Source: Rhodobacter huangdaonensis | GTDB lineage: Bacteria; Pseudomonadota; Alphaproteobacteria; Rhodobacterales; Rhodobacteraceae | DNA: 64,000 nucleotides | Direction: 5' to 3' | Assembly (NCBI RefSeq): GCF_004022465.1 | Contig: NZ_SAVA01000013.1 | Location: forward strand, 1 to 64,000 | Shown here: piece by piece, positions 51,542 through 60,093 of the stretch | Layout of the letters: every line of letters starts with the position of its first letter | Position numbering within the stretch: the first letter of the stretch is position 1 | The notes under the pieces: generated by a model | Told to the model about the DNA's origin: nothing | The model's input: only the letters and a program-made list of their open reading frames with translations | Database searches by the model: none | Program-made: the position numbers and the translations under genes

Positions 51542-52807
51542 ATGACCAGCGCATCCGACGCGCCGGACCGAGGGTTCCGGCTCAGTCAGCTTATCTACGA
51601 TACCCGCTATCGCTCGCTCACCATCCAGGTCATCGTGCTGATCGTGGTGATGGGGGCGGCGGGCTGGCTCGTCGACAACACGATCCAGAACCTCAGGGTC
51701 CTCGGCAAGGATTTCAACTTCGGCTTCCTTGACAACCGTGCGGGCTATGACATTGCGCAGCACCTGATCCCCTACAGCAACGACAGCACCCATGCGCGGG
51801 CAATGCTGGTCGGGCTGCTGAACACGATCTGGGTATCGCTGCTTGGCTGCGCCACGGCGACGCTGATCGGCATCTTCGTCGGCGTGCTGCGGCTGTCGAA
51901 GAACTGGCTCGTCGCGCGGCTGATGACCGTCTATGTCGAGACCTTCCGCAACGTGCCGGTGCTGCTGTGGATCCTCGTCGCGATGGCGGTGCTGACCGAG
52001 ATCACGCCGGCGCCGAATGCCTATAAGGTGAACCCGGCGACCGGCGAGGCAAGCACCTCGATGCTGCTCTTCGACTCCGTCGCCTTCACCAACCGCTACA
52101 CCGCCATTCCTTCGGCAAGCTTCGATCGCTCGCTCGGCGTGATCGACACCGCACTGGCGCCGGTCTCGCTCAACGTGCTGGCGATCATCCTGGTGCTGGC
52201 GGGCTCGATCTGGGTGAACCGCAGGCTGCTTGCCCATGCGAAGGTCGTGCAGGACGCCAGCGGCGTCCGGCCGGTGACCTGGTGGAAAAGCCTGCTGATC
52301 CTCGCCGGCCCGCTCATCGCGCTGCTGGCGGTGCTCGGCTTCCAGATCCACGGGCCGGTGCTCAAGGGCTTCAACTTCATCGGCGGCACCAATGTGTCGA
52401 ATGCCTTCGTCGCGCTCTGGGCGGGGCTGTCGCTCTATACCGGCGCCTTCATCGCCGAGATCGTGCGCGCCGGCATCCTCGCGATCTCCAAGGGCCAGAC
52501 CGAAGCCGCCTTTGCGCTTGGCCTGCGGCCCGGCAGGACGATGCGTCTGGTGATCCTGCCGCAGGCGCTGCGGGTGATCGTGCCGCCGCTGATCTCGCAG
52601 TTCCTGAACCTGACGAAGAACTCCTCCCTCGCCATCGCGGTCGGCTACATGGACCTGCGCGGCACGCTCGGCGGTATCACGCTGAACCAGACCGGCCGCG
52701 AACTCGAGGCGATCTTGCTGATGATGCTGATCTACCTCGCGATCTCGCTGGTGATCTCGGGGGTGATGAACTTCTACAACCACAAGGTCCGGCTGAAGGA
52801 GCGCTGA
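51542..52807 (+). CDS. bztB: Amino-acid ABC transporter permease BztB
   Basis: 421 residues. Several N-terminal and central membrane helices, a long periplasmic insert (about 55-80 and 155-200), and the HisM-type permease core with the EAA loop GQTEAAFALGLRPGRTMRLV (about 320-339), the contact to the ATPase BztD. Conserved VETFRNVPVLLW near 138-149. Large AapQ/BztB-type permeases differ from ordinary 220-residue HisM proteins. 127 bases downstream of bztA; bztC starts 1 base after its stop codon. Confidence 0.93.
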   Translation: MTSASDAPDRGFRLSQLIYDTRYRSLTIQVIVLIVVMGAAGWLVDNTIQNLRVLGKDFNFGFLDNRAGYDIAQHLIPYSNDSTHARAMLVGLLNTIWVSLLGCATATLIGIFVGVLRLSKNWLVARLMTVYVETFRNVPVLLWILVAMAVLTEITPAPNAYKVNPATGEASTSMLLFDSVAFTNRYTAIPSASFDRSLGVIDTALAPVSLNVLAIILVLAGSIWVNRRLLAHAKVVQDASGVRPVTWWKSLLILAGPLIALLAVLGFQIHGPVLKGFNFIGGTNVSNAFVALWAGLSLYTGAFIAEIVRAGILAISKGQTEAAFALGLRPGRTMRLVILPQALRVIVPPLISQFLNLTKNSSLAIAVGYMDLRGTLGGITLNQTGRELEAILLMMLIYLAISLVISGVMNFYNHKVRLKER

Positions 52808-52808
52808 G

Positions 52809-54122
52809 ATGAGTGAACCGTCGCACAGTGCCGTCTTCGTCCGGAAGACGATGCTTCCCCCCGAACCCGCGCCCGCGCGGCAGACGGGGCTGTCGAAATG
52901 GGTGCGCGAGAACCTGTTCTCGGGCTGGCTGAACACGGTGCTCACCCTCGCGGGGATCGCCGTGATCTGGGGCCTTGTCAGCCATTTCTATCCCTGGTTC
53001 CGCCATGGCGTGTGGGCCGCAAACTCGCTGCCCGAGTGCCGGCAGATCATCGCCGAGCGCTGGGGCGAGGGCGCGACCGGCGCCTGCTGGGCGGTGATCC
53101 GCTCGCGCTGGACGCAGTTCATCTTCGGCTTCTACCCGCCCGAGCTGTTCTGGCGCCCGGTGCTGACCTTCGGGCTGATGCTCGTCGCGGTGGCGCCGGT
53201 GCTGTTCACCCAGCTGCCGCGGGGGATGCTGAAATTCTCGGCCGTGTTCCCGCTGCTCGCCATCTGGCTGCTCTGGGGCGGCTCGATCTGGCCGGTGGCG
53301 ATGATCGCCGCGGGCTTTGCCGCGGGCTTCCTCGTGGCGCGGGTCCTGGCCCGCTGGGGGGCGATCCTCGCGATCTTCGGGGCCGTCGTTGCAGCGGTGC
53401 TGTTCTGGCTTTTCGTGCCGGGCCCGGTCGATGAGATCCTCGGCCGGGTTGCGCCGATCGCGCTTGAACCCGTGGCCTCGCGCCAGTTCGGCGGTTTCCT
53501 GCTCGCCATCACGCTCGGCGCCGGCGGCATCGCGATGTCGCTGCCGCTCGGCATCCTGCTGGCGCTCGGCCGACAGTCGGACATGTTCCTGATCAAGACC
53601 TTCTCGATCATGTTCATCGAGTTCATCCGTGGCGTGCCGCTGATCACGCTGCTGTTCGTGGCCTCGCTTCTGCTGAACTACTTCCTGCCGCCGGGCACCA
53701 ACTTCGACATCATCTTGCGGGTGATGATCCTCGTCACGCTGTTCTCGGCCGCCTATATCGCCGAGGTGATCCGCGGCGGGCTCGCGGCGCTGCCGCGCGG
53801 CCAGTACGAGGCGGCCGATGCGCTCGGCCTCGACTACTGGAAGGCGCAGCGGCTGGTGATCTTGCCGCAGGCGCTGAAGATCTCGATCCCGGGGATCGTC
53901 TCGACCTTCATCGGCATGTTCAAGGACACCACGCTCGTCACCTTCGTGGGCCTGTTCGAGCCACTGAAATCCATCCCCGATTCGATCCGCGCCGACATCG
54001 CCTGGAAGGGCACCTACTGGGAGCACTTCATCTTCGTCGGCGCCATCTTCTTCATCCTCAACTTCAGCATGTCGCGCTACTCGATGTATCTCGAGCGCAA
54101 GCTGAAGCGTGACCATCGCTAA
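52809..54122 (+). CDS. bztC: Amino-acid ABC transporter permease BztC
   Basis: 437 residues. Paralogue of BztB with about eight membrane helices, IEFIRGVPLITLLFVASLLL in the middle, and the EAA loop GQYEAADALGLDYWKAQRLV (about 332-351). It forms a heterodimer with BztB (AapQ/AapM-type pair). The ribosome site AAGGAG lies inside the end of bztB, and the ATG follows 1 base after the bztB stop, so translation is coupled. Confidence 0.93.
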   Translation: MSEPSHSAVFVRKTMLPPEPAPARQTGLSKWVRENLFSGWLNTVLTLAGIAVIWGLVSHFYPWFRHGVWAANSLPECRQIIAERWGEGATGACWAVIRSRWTQFIFGFYPPELFWRPVLTFGLMLVAVAPVLFTQLPRGMLKFSAVFPLLAIWLLWGGSIWPVAMIAAGFAAGFLVARVLARWGAILAIFGAVVAAVLFWLFVPGPVDEILGRVAPIALEPVASRQFGGFLLAITLGAGGIAMSLPLGILLALGRQSDMFLIKTFSIMFIEFIRGVPLITLLFVASLLLNYFLPPGTNFDIILRVMILVTLFSAAYIAEVIRGGLAALPRGQYEAADALGLDYWKAQRLVILPQALKISIPGIVSTFIGMFKDTTLVTFVGLFEPLKSIPDSIRADIAWKGTYWEHFIFVGAIFFILNFSMSRYSMYLERKLKRDHR

Positions 54123-54133
54123 GGAGTTCCCCC

Positions 54134-54925
<792 letters not shown>

Positions 54926-54939
54926 GCCCGGGGCAGGGA

Positions 54940-55005
54940 GGGGGCGCTGCCCCCTCTGCGCCTGTGGCGCATTCACCCCCGAGGTATTTCCGGCAAGGCG
55001 AAAGC
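54940..55005 (+). repeat. Dispersed intergenic repeat, copy B
   Basis: Core GGGGGCGCTGCCCCC (54940-54954), stem GCGCCTGTGGCGC, CACCCCCGAGGTATTTC, GGCAAGGCGAAAG. The most diverged copy in the right half. It lies right after bztD and could act as its terminator. The rest of 54926-55050 holds nothing else I can identify. Confidence 0.75.
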
Positions 55006-55050
55006 CATGAAGGAAGGCCGGGAGGGGATGGCAGGGGCGCTTCGGCGCCC

Positions 55051-55572
55051 TTATTGCTTGCGGTTCGACGGGGTGAAGAAGTCGAAGAGCGAGCCCCGGC
55101 CCGGGTGCACCTGTGACCAGCGGTCGATCTGGAAGTCGATCACCGCCGTCGCGCAGGTCGGGAACTTGCGGAAGTCGGGATCGAAGACCGGACGCGCCGG
55201 CAGGCGTGCGGCGAAGGCGGCGATGCCGGGGTTGTGGCAGATCATCATCACGGTGGGTGCGGTCGCGGTCTTCAGCACCGAGAGCAGCATGCCCGGATCG
55301 GCGTGGTAGAGCTCTTCGATGAAGCGCACTTCGGGCAGCGATTCGAGCACGGCCGATTGCACGCCCGCCCAGGTCTCGCGGGTGCGCAGGGCGGTCGAGC
55401 ACAGCACCTCTTCGGGTTCGAGATCACGCGAGGCGAGGAAATCGCCAAGTTCGCGCGCCGCCGCCCGGCCGCGCGCGTTCAGCGGGCGGTCGATGTCGGG
55501 CGTGTCCGGGTCGTCCCAGCTCGACTTCGCGTGGCGGGTGAGGATCAGGCGACGATAGCCAATCGGGGTCAT
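55051..55572 (-). CDS. SixA-like phosphohistidine phosphatase
   Basis: 173 residues. Histidine-phosphatase fold with the RHG-type motif RHAKSSW (Arg13, His14), Arg63 in ALRTRETW, and the second catalytic His in CHNPG (His113). SixA-type enzymes remove phosphate from histidine on proteins, e.g. ArcB or the nitrogen phosphotransferase system; the target here is unknown. Start ATG 55572, whose first bases overlap the stop of the Fe-S gene (ATGA); GAGG lies about 14 bases upstream. Longer frames are artefacts. It is the last gene of the argB unit. Confidence 0.88.
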   Translation of the reverse strand: MTPIGYRRLILTRHAKSSWDDPDTPDIDRPLNARGRAAARELGDFLASRDLEPEEVLCSTALRTRETWAGVQSAVLESLPEVRFIEELYHADPGMLLSVLKTATAPTVMMICHNPGIAAFAARLPARPVFDPDFRKFPTCATAVIDFQIDRWSQVHPGRGSLFDFFTPSNRKQ

Positions 55573-56183
55573 GCGTGAAAATTCCTCATATGCCAGGCGG
55601 ATTGCACGGGCAGCCTGCCATAGGATCGGCTGAAGGGGCAAGCCCGGCGCACGGCACATCCGGTGCTGCGGCACGATGTCCCCGCCGGGCGGTCGAGGAA
55701 GCCGTGACAGGCCGGCACGTCATAGCCCGCGGGGGTGAGGGCGCCGGCCGGGCAGGCCGTGGCGCAGGGCGCGGCGCAGCCGGTGCAGGGATGGGGCGCG
55801 GGGGCAGGCAGGGCGGCGCGGCCGGGCAGCGCGATGGCGCCGCGCAGGCTGGCCCAGAGCCCCATCTGCGGATGCACGAGCAGATGCACGGGCGAGGCGA
55901 AGAACTGTCCCGAAGCGAGCGCCCAGCGATAGAACGGGGTGTGCGGCGGCCCGCCGAAGGGAAAGAGGGCGCGCCCGCCATGGTCGGCCGCGATCCGCCC
56001 GATCACCCGCGCCGACCAGCGGTCGACCGGATCGGGCGTGCCGTCGGCCCATTCCGGGCCGGCGGTCAGATGCGCCCAGAAACCGGGCTCGGCCGGGGAG
56101 AGGAGGAGCAGGGTTTCCTCCCCCTCGTGCAGCCGGCCCGCGACGAAAAGCCGCTCGGCCGCAAGATCGGCGTCGAGGCTCAC
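55569..56183 (-). CDS. Ferredoxin-like protein with two Fe-S cysteine sets, between argB and sixA
   Basis: 204 residues, starting at GTG 56183, which overlaps the argB stop (GTGA). The first 120 residues resemble the N-terminal region of QueG/ferredoxin-type proteins, with no recognised catalytic site. The C-terminal part has Cys133, 136, 140 and 144 (CxxCxxxCxxxCP) and Cys159, 171, 176 and 182, enough for two [4Fe-4S] clusters. It lacks the vitamin-B12-binding part expected in full QueG (about 350 residues). Co-translated with argB and the SixA-like gene. A redox role is inferred; the partner is unknown. Confidence 0.75.
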   Translation of the reverse strand: MSLDADLAAERLFVAGRLHEGEETLLLLSPAEPGFWAHLTAGPEWADGTPDPVDRWSARVIGRIAADHGGRALFPFGGPPHTPFYRWALASGQFFASPVHLLVHPQMGLWASLRGAIALPGRAALPAPAPHPCTGCAAPCATACPAGALTPAGYDVPACHGFLDRPAGTSCRSTGCAVRRACPFSRSYGRLPVQSAWHMRNFHA

Positions 56184-57073
56184 CGCCGGCGCGGCGCCAC
56201 CCGCGGCGTGGTCGAACGGATCATCGAGCCCGCGCCGTGCTCGGTGAACAGCTCGAGCAGGCAGGCGTTCGGCACCCGGCCGTCGAGGATGACGACGCCG
56301 CGCACGCCTTCCTTCACCGCCTTCAGCGCGGTCTCGACCTTCGGGATCATGCCGCCCGAGATCGTGCCGTCCTCGATCAGCGCGGCGACCTCGTCGGGCG
56401 ACATCTGGGTGATGACCTCGCCCGCCTTGTTCTTGACGCCGGCGACATCGGTCAGCAGCAGCAGGCGATCGGCCTGCAGCGCCCCGGCGATCGCGCCGGC
56501 GGCGGTGTCGCCGTTGACGTTGAAGGTCTCGTTGTCGTTCATGCCGGTGGCGACCGGGGCGATCACCGGGATGATGCCGGCCGCATAGAGATCGCGGATC
56601 ACCTGCACGTTCATCTCGACCGGGCGGCCGACGAAGCCGAGCTCGGGATCGTCGGCCTCGCACACCATCAGGTCGTCGTCCTTGCCGGAGATGCCGACGG
56701 CGCGCCCGCCCTGATCGTTGATCGCCTGCACGATGCGCTTGTTGACGAGGCCCGAAAGGATCATCTCGACCACCTCGACGGTGGCCTTGTCGGTGACGCG
56801 CTTGCCGCGCACCCAGTCCGACTTGATGCCGAGCTTGGCCAGCATGTCGTTGATCATCGGCCCGCCGCCATGCACGACGACCGGGTTCATCCCCACCTGC
56901 TTCATCAGCACGATGTCGCGGGCGAATTCCGCCATCGCCTCGTCGTCGCCCATGGCATTGCCGCCGAACTTCACGACGACCACGGCGCCGGTGTAGCGCT
57001 GCAGGTAGGGAAGCGCCTCGGAGAGGGTCCGGGCGGTGGCGATCCAGTCACGGTCCATGGTCTGCTTTCTCAT
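56180..57073 (-). CDS. argB: Acetylglutamate kinase
   Basis: 297 residues from ATG 57073; ATG 57058 (MDRDW) is an alternative. VVVKFGGNAMGDDE (the Lys of the KFGG motif binds ATP), VVVHGGGPMINDML, the NAG-binding VNGDTAAGAIAGAL and LLLTDVAGVKNK, plus a C-terminal lid IDGRVPNACLLELFTEHGAG-type segment. It catalyses the second step of arginine synthesis and is usually feedback-inhibited by arginine. The N-terminal helix typical of arginine-sensitive enzymes is present (TARTLSEALPYLQRYTG). Followed by the Fe-S gene with a 4-base overlap. Confidence 0.96.
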   Translation of the reverse strand: MRKQTMDRDWIATARTLSEALPYLQRYTGAVVVVKFGGNAMGDDEAMAEFARDIVLMKQVGMNPVVVHGGGPMINDMLAKLGIKSDWVRGKRVTDKATVEVVEMILSGLVNKRIVQAINDQGGRAVGISGKDDDLMVCEADDPELGFVGRPVEMNVQVIRDLYAAGIIPVIAPVATGMNDNETFNVNGDTAAGAIAGALQADRLLLLTDVAGVKNKAGEVITQMSPDEVAALIEDGTISGGMIPKVETALKAVKEGVRGVVILDGRVPNACLLELFTEHGAGSMIRSTTPRVAPRRR

Positions 57074-57186
57074 GATCTGCCCCCGGCAAAAGTCGCGGGA
57101 AGTGTTACGGCCAAATGCCGGGCCTGCCAAGGGCATTGCCAATGCCGCGCGGGGGATTACCTTCGGGGCGAAACACGGAGGTCACG

Positions 57187-57918
57187 ATGGACGAGCGCAG
57201 GGTGATGCTGCTGACGGGGGCAAGCCGGGGGATCGGCCATGCCACGGTGAAGCGATTCGCGCGCGAGGGGTGGCGGATCATCACCTGTTCGCGCCAGCCC
57301 TTCCCCGAGGAATGCCCCTGGGGCGGCGGGCGCGAGGATCACATCCAGATCGACCTTGCCGATCCGTCGAAGACGATCGAGGCGATCGAGGAGATCCGCG
57401 CGCGCCTCGACGGCCGGCTCGATGCGCTGGTGAACAACGCGGGGATCTCGCCGAAGGGGGCGGGCGGCAGCCGGCTCAATTCGATCGAGACCGACCTGCG
57501 CACTTGGGGCCAGGTGTTCCACGTCAATTTCTTCGCGCCGATCGTGCTCGCGCGCGGGCTGAAGGACGAGCTGTCCGCGGCGAAGGGGGCGGTGGTCAAT
57601 GTCACCTCGATCGCGGGCTCGCGCGTGCATCCCTTTGCCGGCGCCGCCTATGCGACCTCGAAGGCGGCGCTGAAGGCGCTGACGCGGGAAATGGCGCATG
57701 ACTTCGGCCCGCTCGGGGTGCGGGTGAACGCGATCGCGCCGGGCGAGATCGAGACCTCGATCCTGTCGCCCGGCACCGAAAAGATCGTCGAGACCCTGCC
57801 GCTGCGCCGCCTCGGCCAGCCTGCGGAGGTGGCCGACGTGATCTGGTTCCTGTGCACCCAGGGCTCGAGCTATGTCACCGGCACCGAGATCGAGGTGAAC
57901 GGCGGGCAGCACGTGTGA
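57187..57918 (+). CDS. Short-chain dehydrogenase/reductase (SDR)
   Basis: 243 residues. Classical SDR: TGASRGIG (10-17), NNAG (83-86), active-site Ser141, Tyr155 and Lys159, and a C-terminal GTEIEVNGGQHV typical of FabG-like enzymes. The substrate is not predictable. GGAGG before ATG 57187. Divergent from argB with 113 bases between starts. Repeat copy C begins 9 bases after the stop. Confidence 0.92.
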   Translation: MDERRVMLLTGASRGIGHATVKRFAREGWRIITCSRQPFPEECPWGGGREDHIQIDLADPSKTIEAIEEIRARLDGRLDALVNNAGISPKGAGGSRLNSIETDLRTWGQVFHVNFFAPIVLARGLKDELSAAKGAVVNVTSIAGSRVHPFAGAAYATSKAALKALTREMAHDFGPLGVRVNAIAPGEIETSILSPGTEKIVETLPLRRLGQPAEVADVIWFLCTQGSSYVTGTEIEVNGGQHV

Positions 57919-57926
57919 GCGGCCCC

Positions 57927-57972
57927 GGGGGCGCTGCCCCCGGACCCCCGGGATATTTGATGCGATTGGAAG
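57927..57972 (+). repeat. Dispersed intergenic repeat, copy C
   Basis: Core GGGGGCGCTGCCCCC (57927-57941), ACCCCCGGGATATTTGA and GCGATTGGAAG. Shortest copy, lacking the variable stem. The rest of the 246-base gap to the MarR gene (to 58164) shows no supported gene or site. Confidence 0.75.
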
Positions 57973-58164
57973 ACGGGGGGCCTTCCCTGCCGCCCGCGGG
58001 CCCCTCGTCCGAGCCCGTCCGGTTGCCGACGATTGCCCGGAGCAAGCGGGCTTGGATATGCCTGCCGTGTCAGCTGGCGGGCGCCCTGCCTTCGGTCAGG
58101 GGCACGGCTGGTGCCGGGCGCGCGGCCCGGGGGGCGGCGCTGGCCAAGGCCCTCGCCTGAGGCG

Positions 58165-58605
58165 TCACATCAGCCGGGCGAGCAGCCGCAGGAAGGTCTT
58201 GCGCTCGGCCGGGCGCAGCGGCGCAAGGGTGGTGCGCGTCACCTCCTTCGCCGCGGTGATCGCCGCGGCCAGCGCCGCCGCCCCCGCGGGCGTCAGCGAG
58301 ACCGTGCGCCGGCGCCGGTCGCCCGGATCGGGCGCGGTGGCGAGCAGCCCGCGCTGCGCCAGCCGGTCGACCACGCCCTTCGTCGTCGCCCCGTCCATCT
58401 CGACCGAGCGGCCGAGCATGTTTTGCGACATCGCGCCCTGTTCGCCGAGCCGGTAGAGCACGGAAAACTGCGTCGTCGTCAGCCCGCCCGGCACCAGTTC
58501 GGAAAAGATCAGCGAGTTGCGCTGATAGGCGCGGCGCAGCATGTAGCCGACCTGCTCGTCGAGGACATAGCCGTGCCCCGCGCCGGGATCTTCCGCCTCC
58601 GCCAT
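58165..58605 (-). CDS. MarR-family transcriptional regulator
   Basis: 146 residues. Winged helix-turn-helix with QFSVLYRLGEQGAMSQNMLG and the wing DPGDRRRRTVSLTPAG, all in the usual MarR places. ATG 58605 follows GGAGGAG; the longer frame overlaps the LivF gene. MarR proteins bind inverted repeats as dimers and are released by small ligands. As the last gene of the Liv-type operon (22 bases from livF), it may regulate this transporter; this is inferred from position. Confidence 0.9.
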   Translation of the reverse strand: MAEAEDPGAGHGYVLDEQVGYMLRRAYQRNSLIFSELVPGGLTTTQFSVLYRLGEQGAMSQNMLGRSVEMDGATTKGVVDRLAQRGLLATAPDPGDRRRRTVSLTPAGAAALAAAITAAKEVTRTTLAPLRPAERKTFLRLLARLM

Positions 58606-58627
58606 CTGTGCTCCTCCCCGGGCGGTC

Positions 58628-59329
58628 TCACACCGCCAGATAGGCGTCGCGGATCTCGGGCCTGGCCGCAAGCTCCGCGAAGCTGCCGTCGAACTTTTTC
58701 GACCCGCTTTCGATGATGATCGCGCGATCGGCGACGACACGGGCGAAATGCAGGTTCTGCTCCGAGATCATCACCGTCAGCCCCTGCGCCTTCAGCCGCA
58801 GGATCGCATGGGCCATCTGCTCGACGATCACCGGGGCGATGCCCTCGGACGGCTCGTCGAGCAGCAGCAGGGCCGGATTGCCCATCAGCGTGCGGGCGAT
58901 GGTCAGCATCTGCTGTTCGCCCCCCGACATCGCCTTGCCGAGCCGGTTGCGGCGCTCGTAGAGGTTCGGGAACAGCTCGAAAAGCGCATCCACCGTCCAG
59001 AACGGCGCGCCGTCGCGGCGCGGCTGGCGGCCGACCTCGAGGATCTCGAGCACGGTGAGGGCGGTGAAGATGCGCCGGTCCTCGGGGACATAGCCGATGC
59101 CCGCGCGCGCCACCCGGTAGGAGGGCTGGCCCACGAGCTCGCGCCCGGCAAGGGTCACGCTGCCCGTGCGCGGCCGCACGATCTGGATGATCGACTTCAT
59201 CGTCGTGCTCTTGCCCGCGCCGTTGCGGCCCAGCAGCGCCACCACCTCGCCGCGGCCGACCGAGAAGGACAGATCCTGCAGGATATGCGCCTTGCCGTAG
59301 AAGCTGTTGACGTCGCGCAGCTCAAGCAT
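58628..59329 (-). CDS. Branched-chain-amino-acid-type ABC transporter ATPase, LivF-like
   Basis: 233 residues. Walker A GRNGAGKST (34-42), signature MSGGEQQMLTIARTL (about 135-149), Walker B LLLLDEPSEGIAP and ISEQNL switch region, which is characteristic of LivF. GGAGATCGACC before ATG 59329. It overlaps the LivG gene by 8 bases. The true substrate may be amide, amino acid or urea, since LivF alone is not specific. Confidence 0.92.
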   Translation of the reverse strand: MLELRDVNSFYGKAHILQDLSFSVGRGEVVALLGRNGAGKSTTMKSIIQIVRPRTGSVTLAGRELVGQPSYRVARAGIGYVPEDRRIFTALTVLEILEVGRQPRRDGAPFWTVDALFELFPNLYERRNRLGKAMSGGEQQMLTIARTLMGNPALLLLDEPSEGIAPVIVEQMAHAILRLKAQGLTVMISEQNLHFARVVADRAIIIESGSKKFDGSFAELAARPEIRDAYLAV

Positions 59330-60092
59330 GGTCGATCTCCTTGAAGAGCATCCCGCCGCCCAGATAGACCTCCTGCACCTGCGGGTTGGCGCGCACCTCG
59401 GCGGCATTGCCGTCGGCGATCAACTCGCCGCGGTTCAGCACCATGATGTGATGGGCATGGGCAAAGACCACGTCCATGTCATGCTCGGTGAAGAGCACGC
59501 TCAGCCCTTCCTCGGCGACGATCTCGGCGGTGAGCGCCATCAGCGCGATCCGGGCCGAGGGCGCCATGCCGGCGGTCGGTTCGTCCATCAGCAGCAGCCG
59601 CGGCCGGTGCGCAAGGGCGATGGCAAGCTCGAGCTTCTTCAGATCGCCATAGGCGAGCACCGAGCAGGGCCGCTCGGCCTGATCGGCCATCCCGACCCGG
59701 TCGAGCAGCGCCAGCGCCTCGGTCCGGTAAAGCGCCCGGGCCCGGCCGAAGAGCGAGAACACCCGCCGGTTGTGGCTGATCAGCGCCATCTGCACATTCT
59801 CGATCACCGTCATCGACTGGTAGGTGCCGGTGATCTGGAAGGTGCGGCCGACGCCGCGGCGCCAGATCACCCGCGGCGGCAGGCCGGTGATGCGCGCGCC
59901 GTCCAGGAAGACCTCGCCGCGCGTCGGCCGGATCTGCCCGGTCAGCATGTTGAAGCAGGTCGACTTGCCGGCGCCGTTCGGCCCGATCAGCGCCTTCATC
60001 TCGCCCTCGCGGACGGTGAAGCTGATGCCCTTCACCGCCTCGAAGGTGCCATAGGATTTGGCGAGGTCTTCGACCCGCAGGATCTCGGTCAT
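59322..60092 (-). CDS. Branched-chain-amino-acid-type ABC transporter ATPase, LivG-like
   Basis: 256 residues. Walker A GPNGAGKST (37-45), the LivG feature RRGVGRTFQI near 85-94, a degenerate signature YGDLKKLELAIALAHRP and Walker B LLLMDEPTAGMAP. It pairs with LivF to drive the fused permease. It starts 1 base after the permease stop and overlaps livF, so all are co-translated. Confidence 0.92.
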   Translation of the reverse strand: MTEILRVEDLAKSYGTFEAVKGISFTVREGEMKALIGPNGAGKSTCFNMLTGQIRPTRGEVFLDGARITGLPPRVIWRRGVGRTFQITGTYQSMTVIENVQMALISHNRRVFSLFGRARALYRTEALALLDRVGMADQAERPCSVLAYGDLKKLELAIALAHRPRLLLMDEPTAGMAPSARIALMALTAEIVAEEGLSVLFTEHDMDVVFAHAHHIMVLNRGELIADGNAAEVRANPQVQEVYLGGGMLFKEIDHA

Positions 60093-60093
60093 C

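Noticed and set aside
57852..58160. Small plus-strand open frame after the SDR gene
   Set aside because: It overlaps the SDR end and the repeat element, has no ribosome site and no protein-like character.
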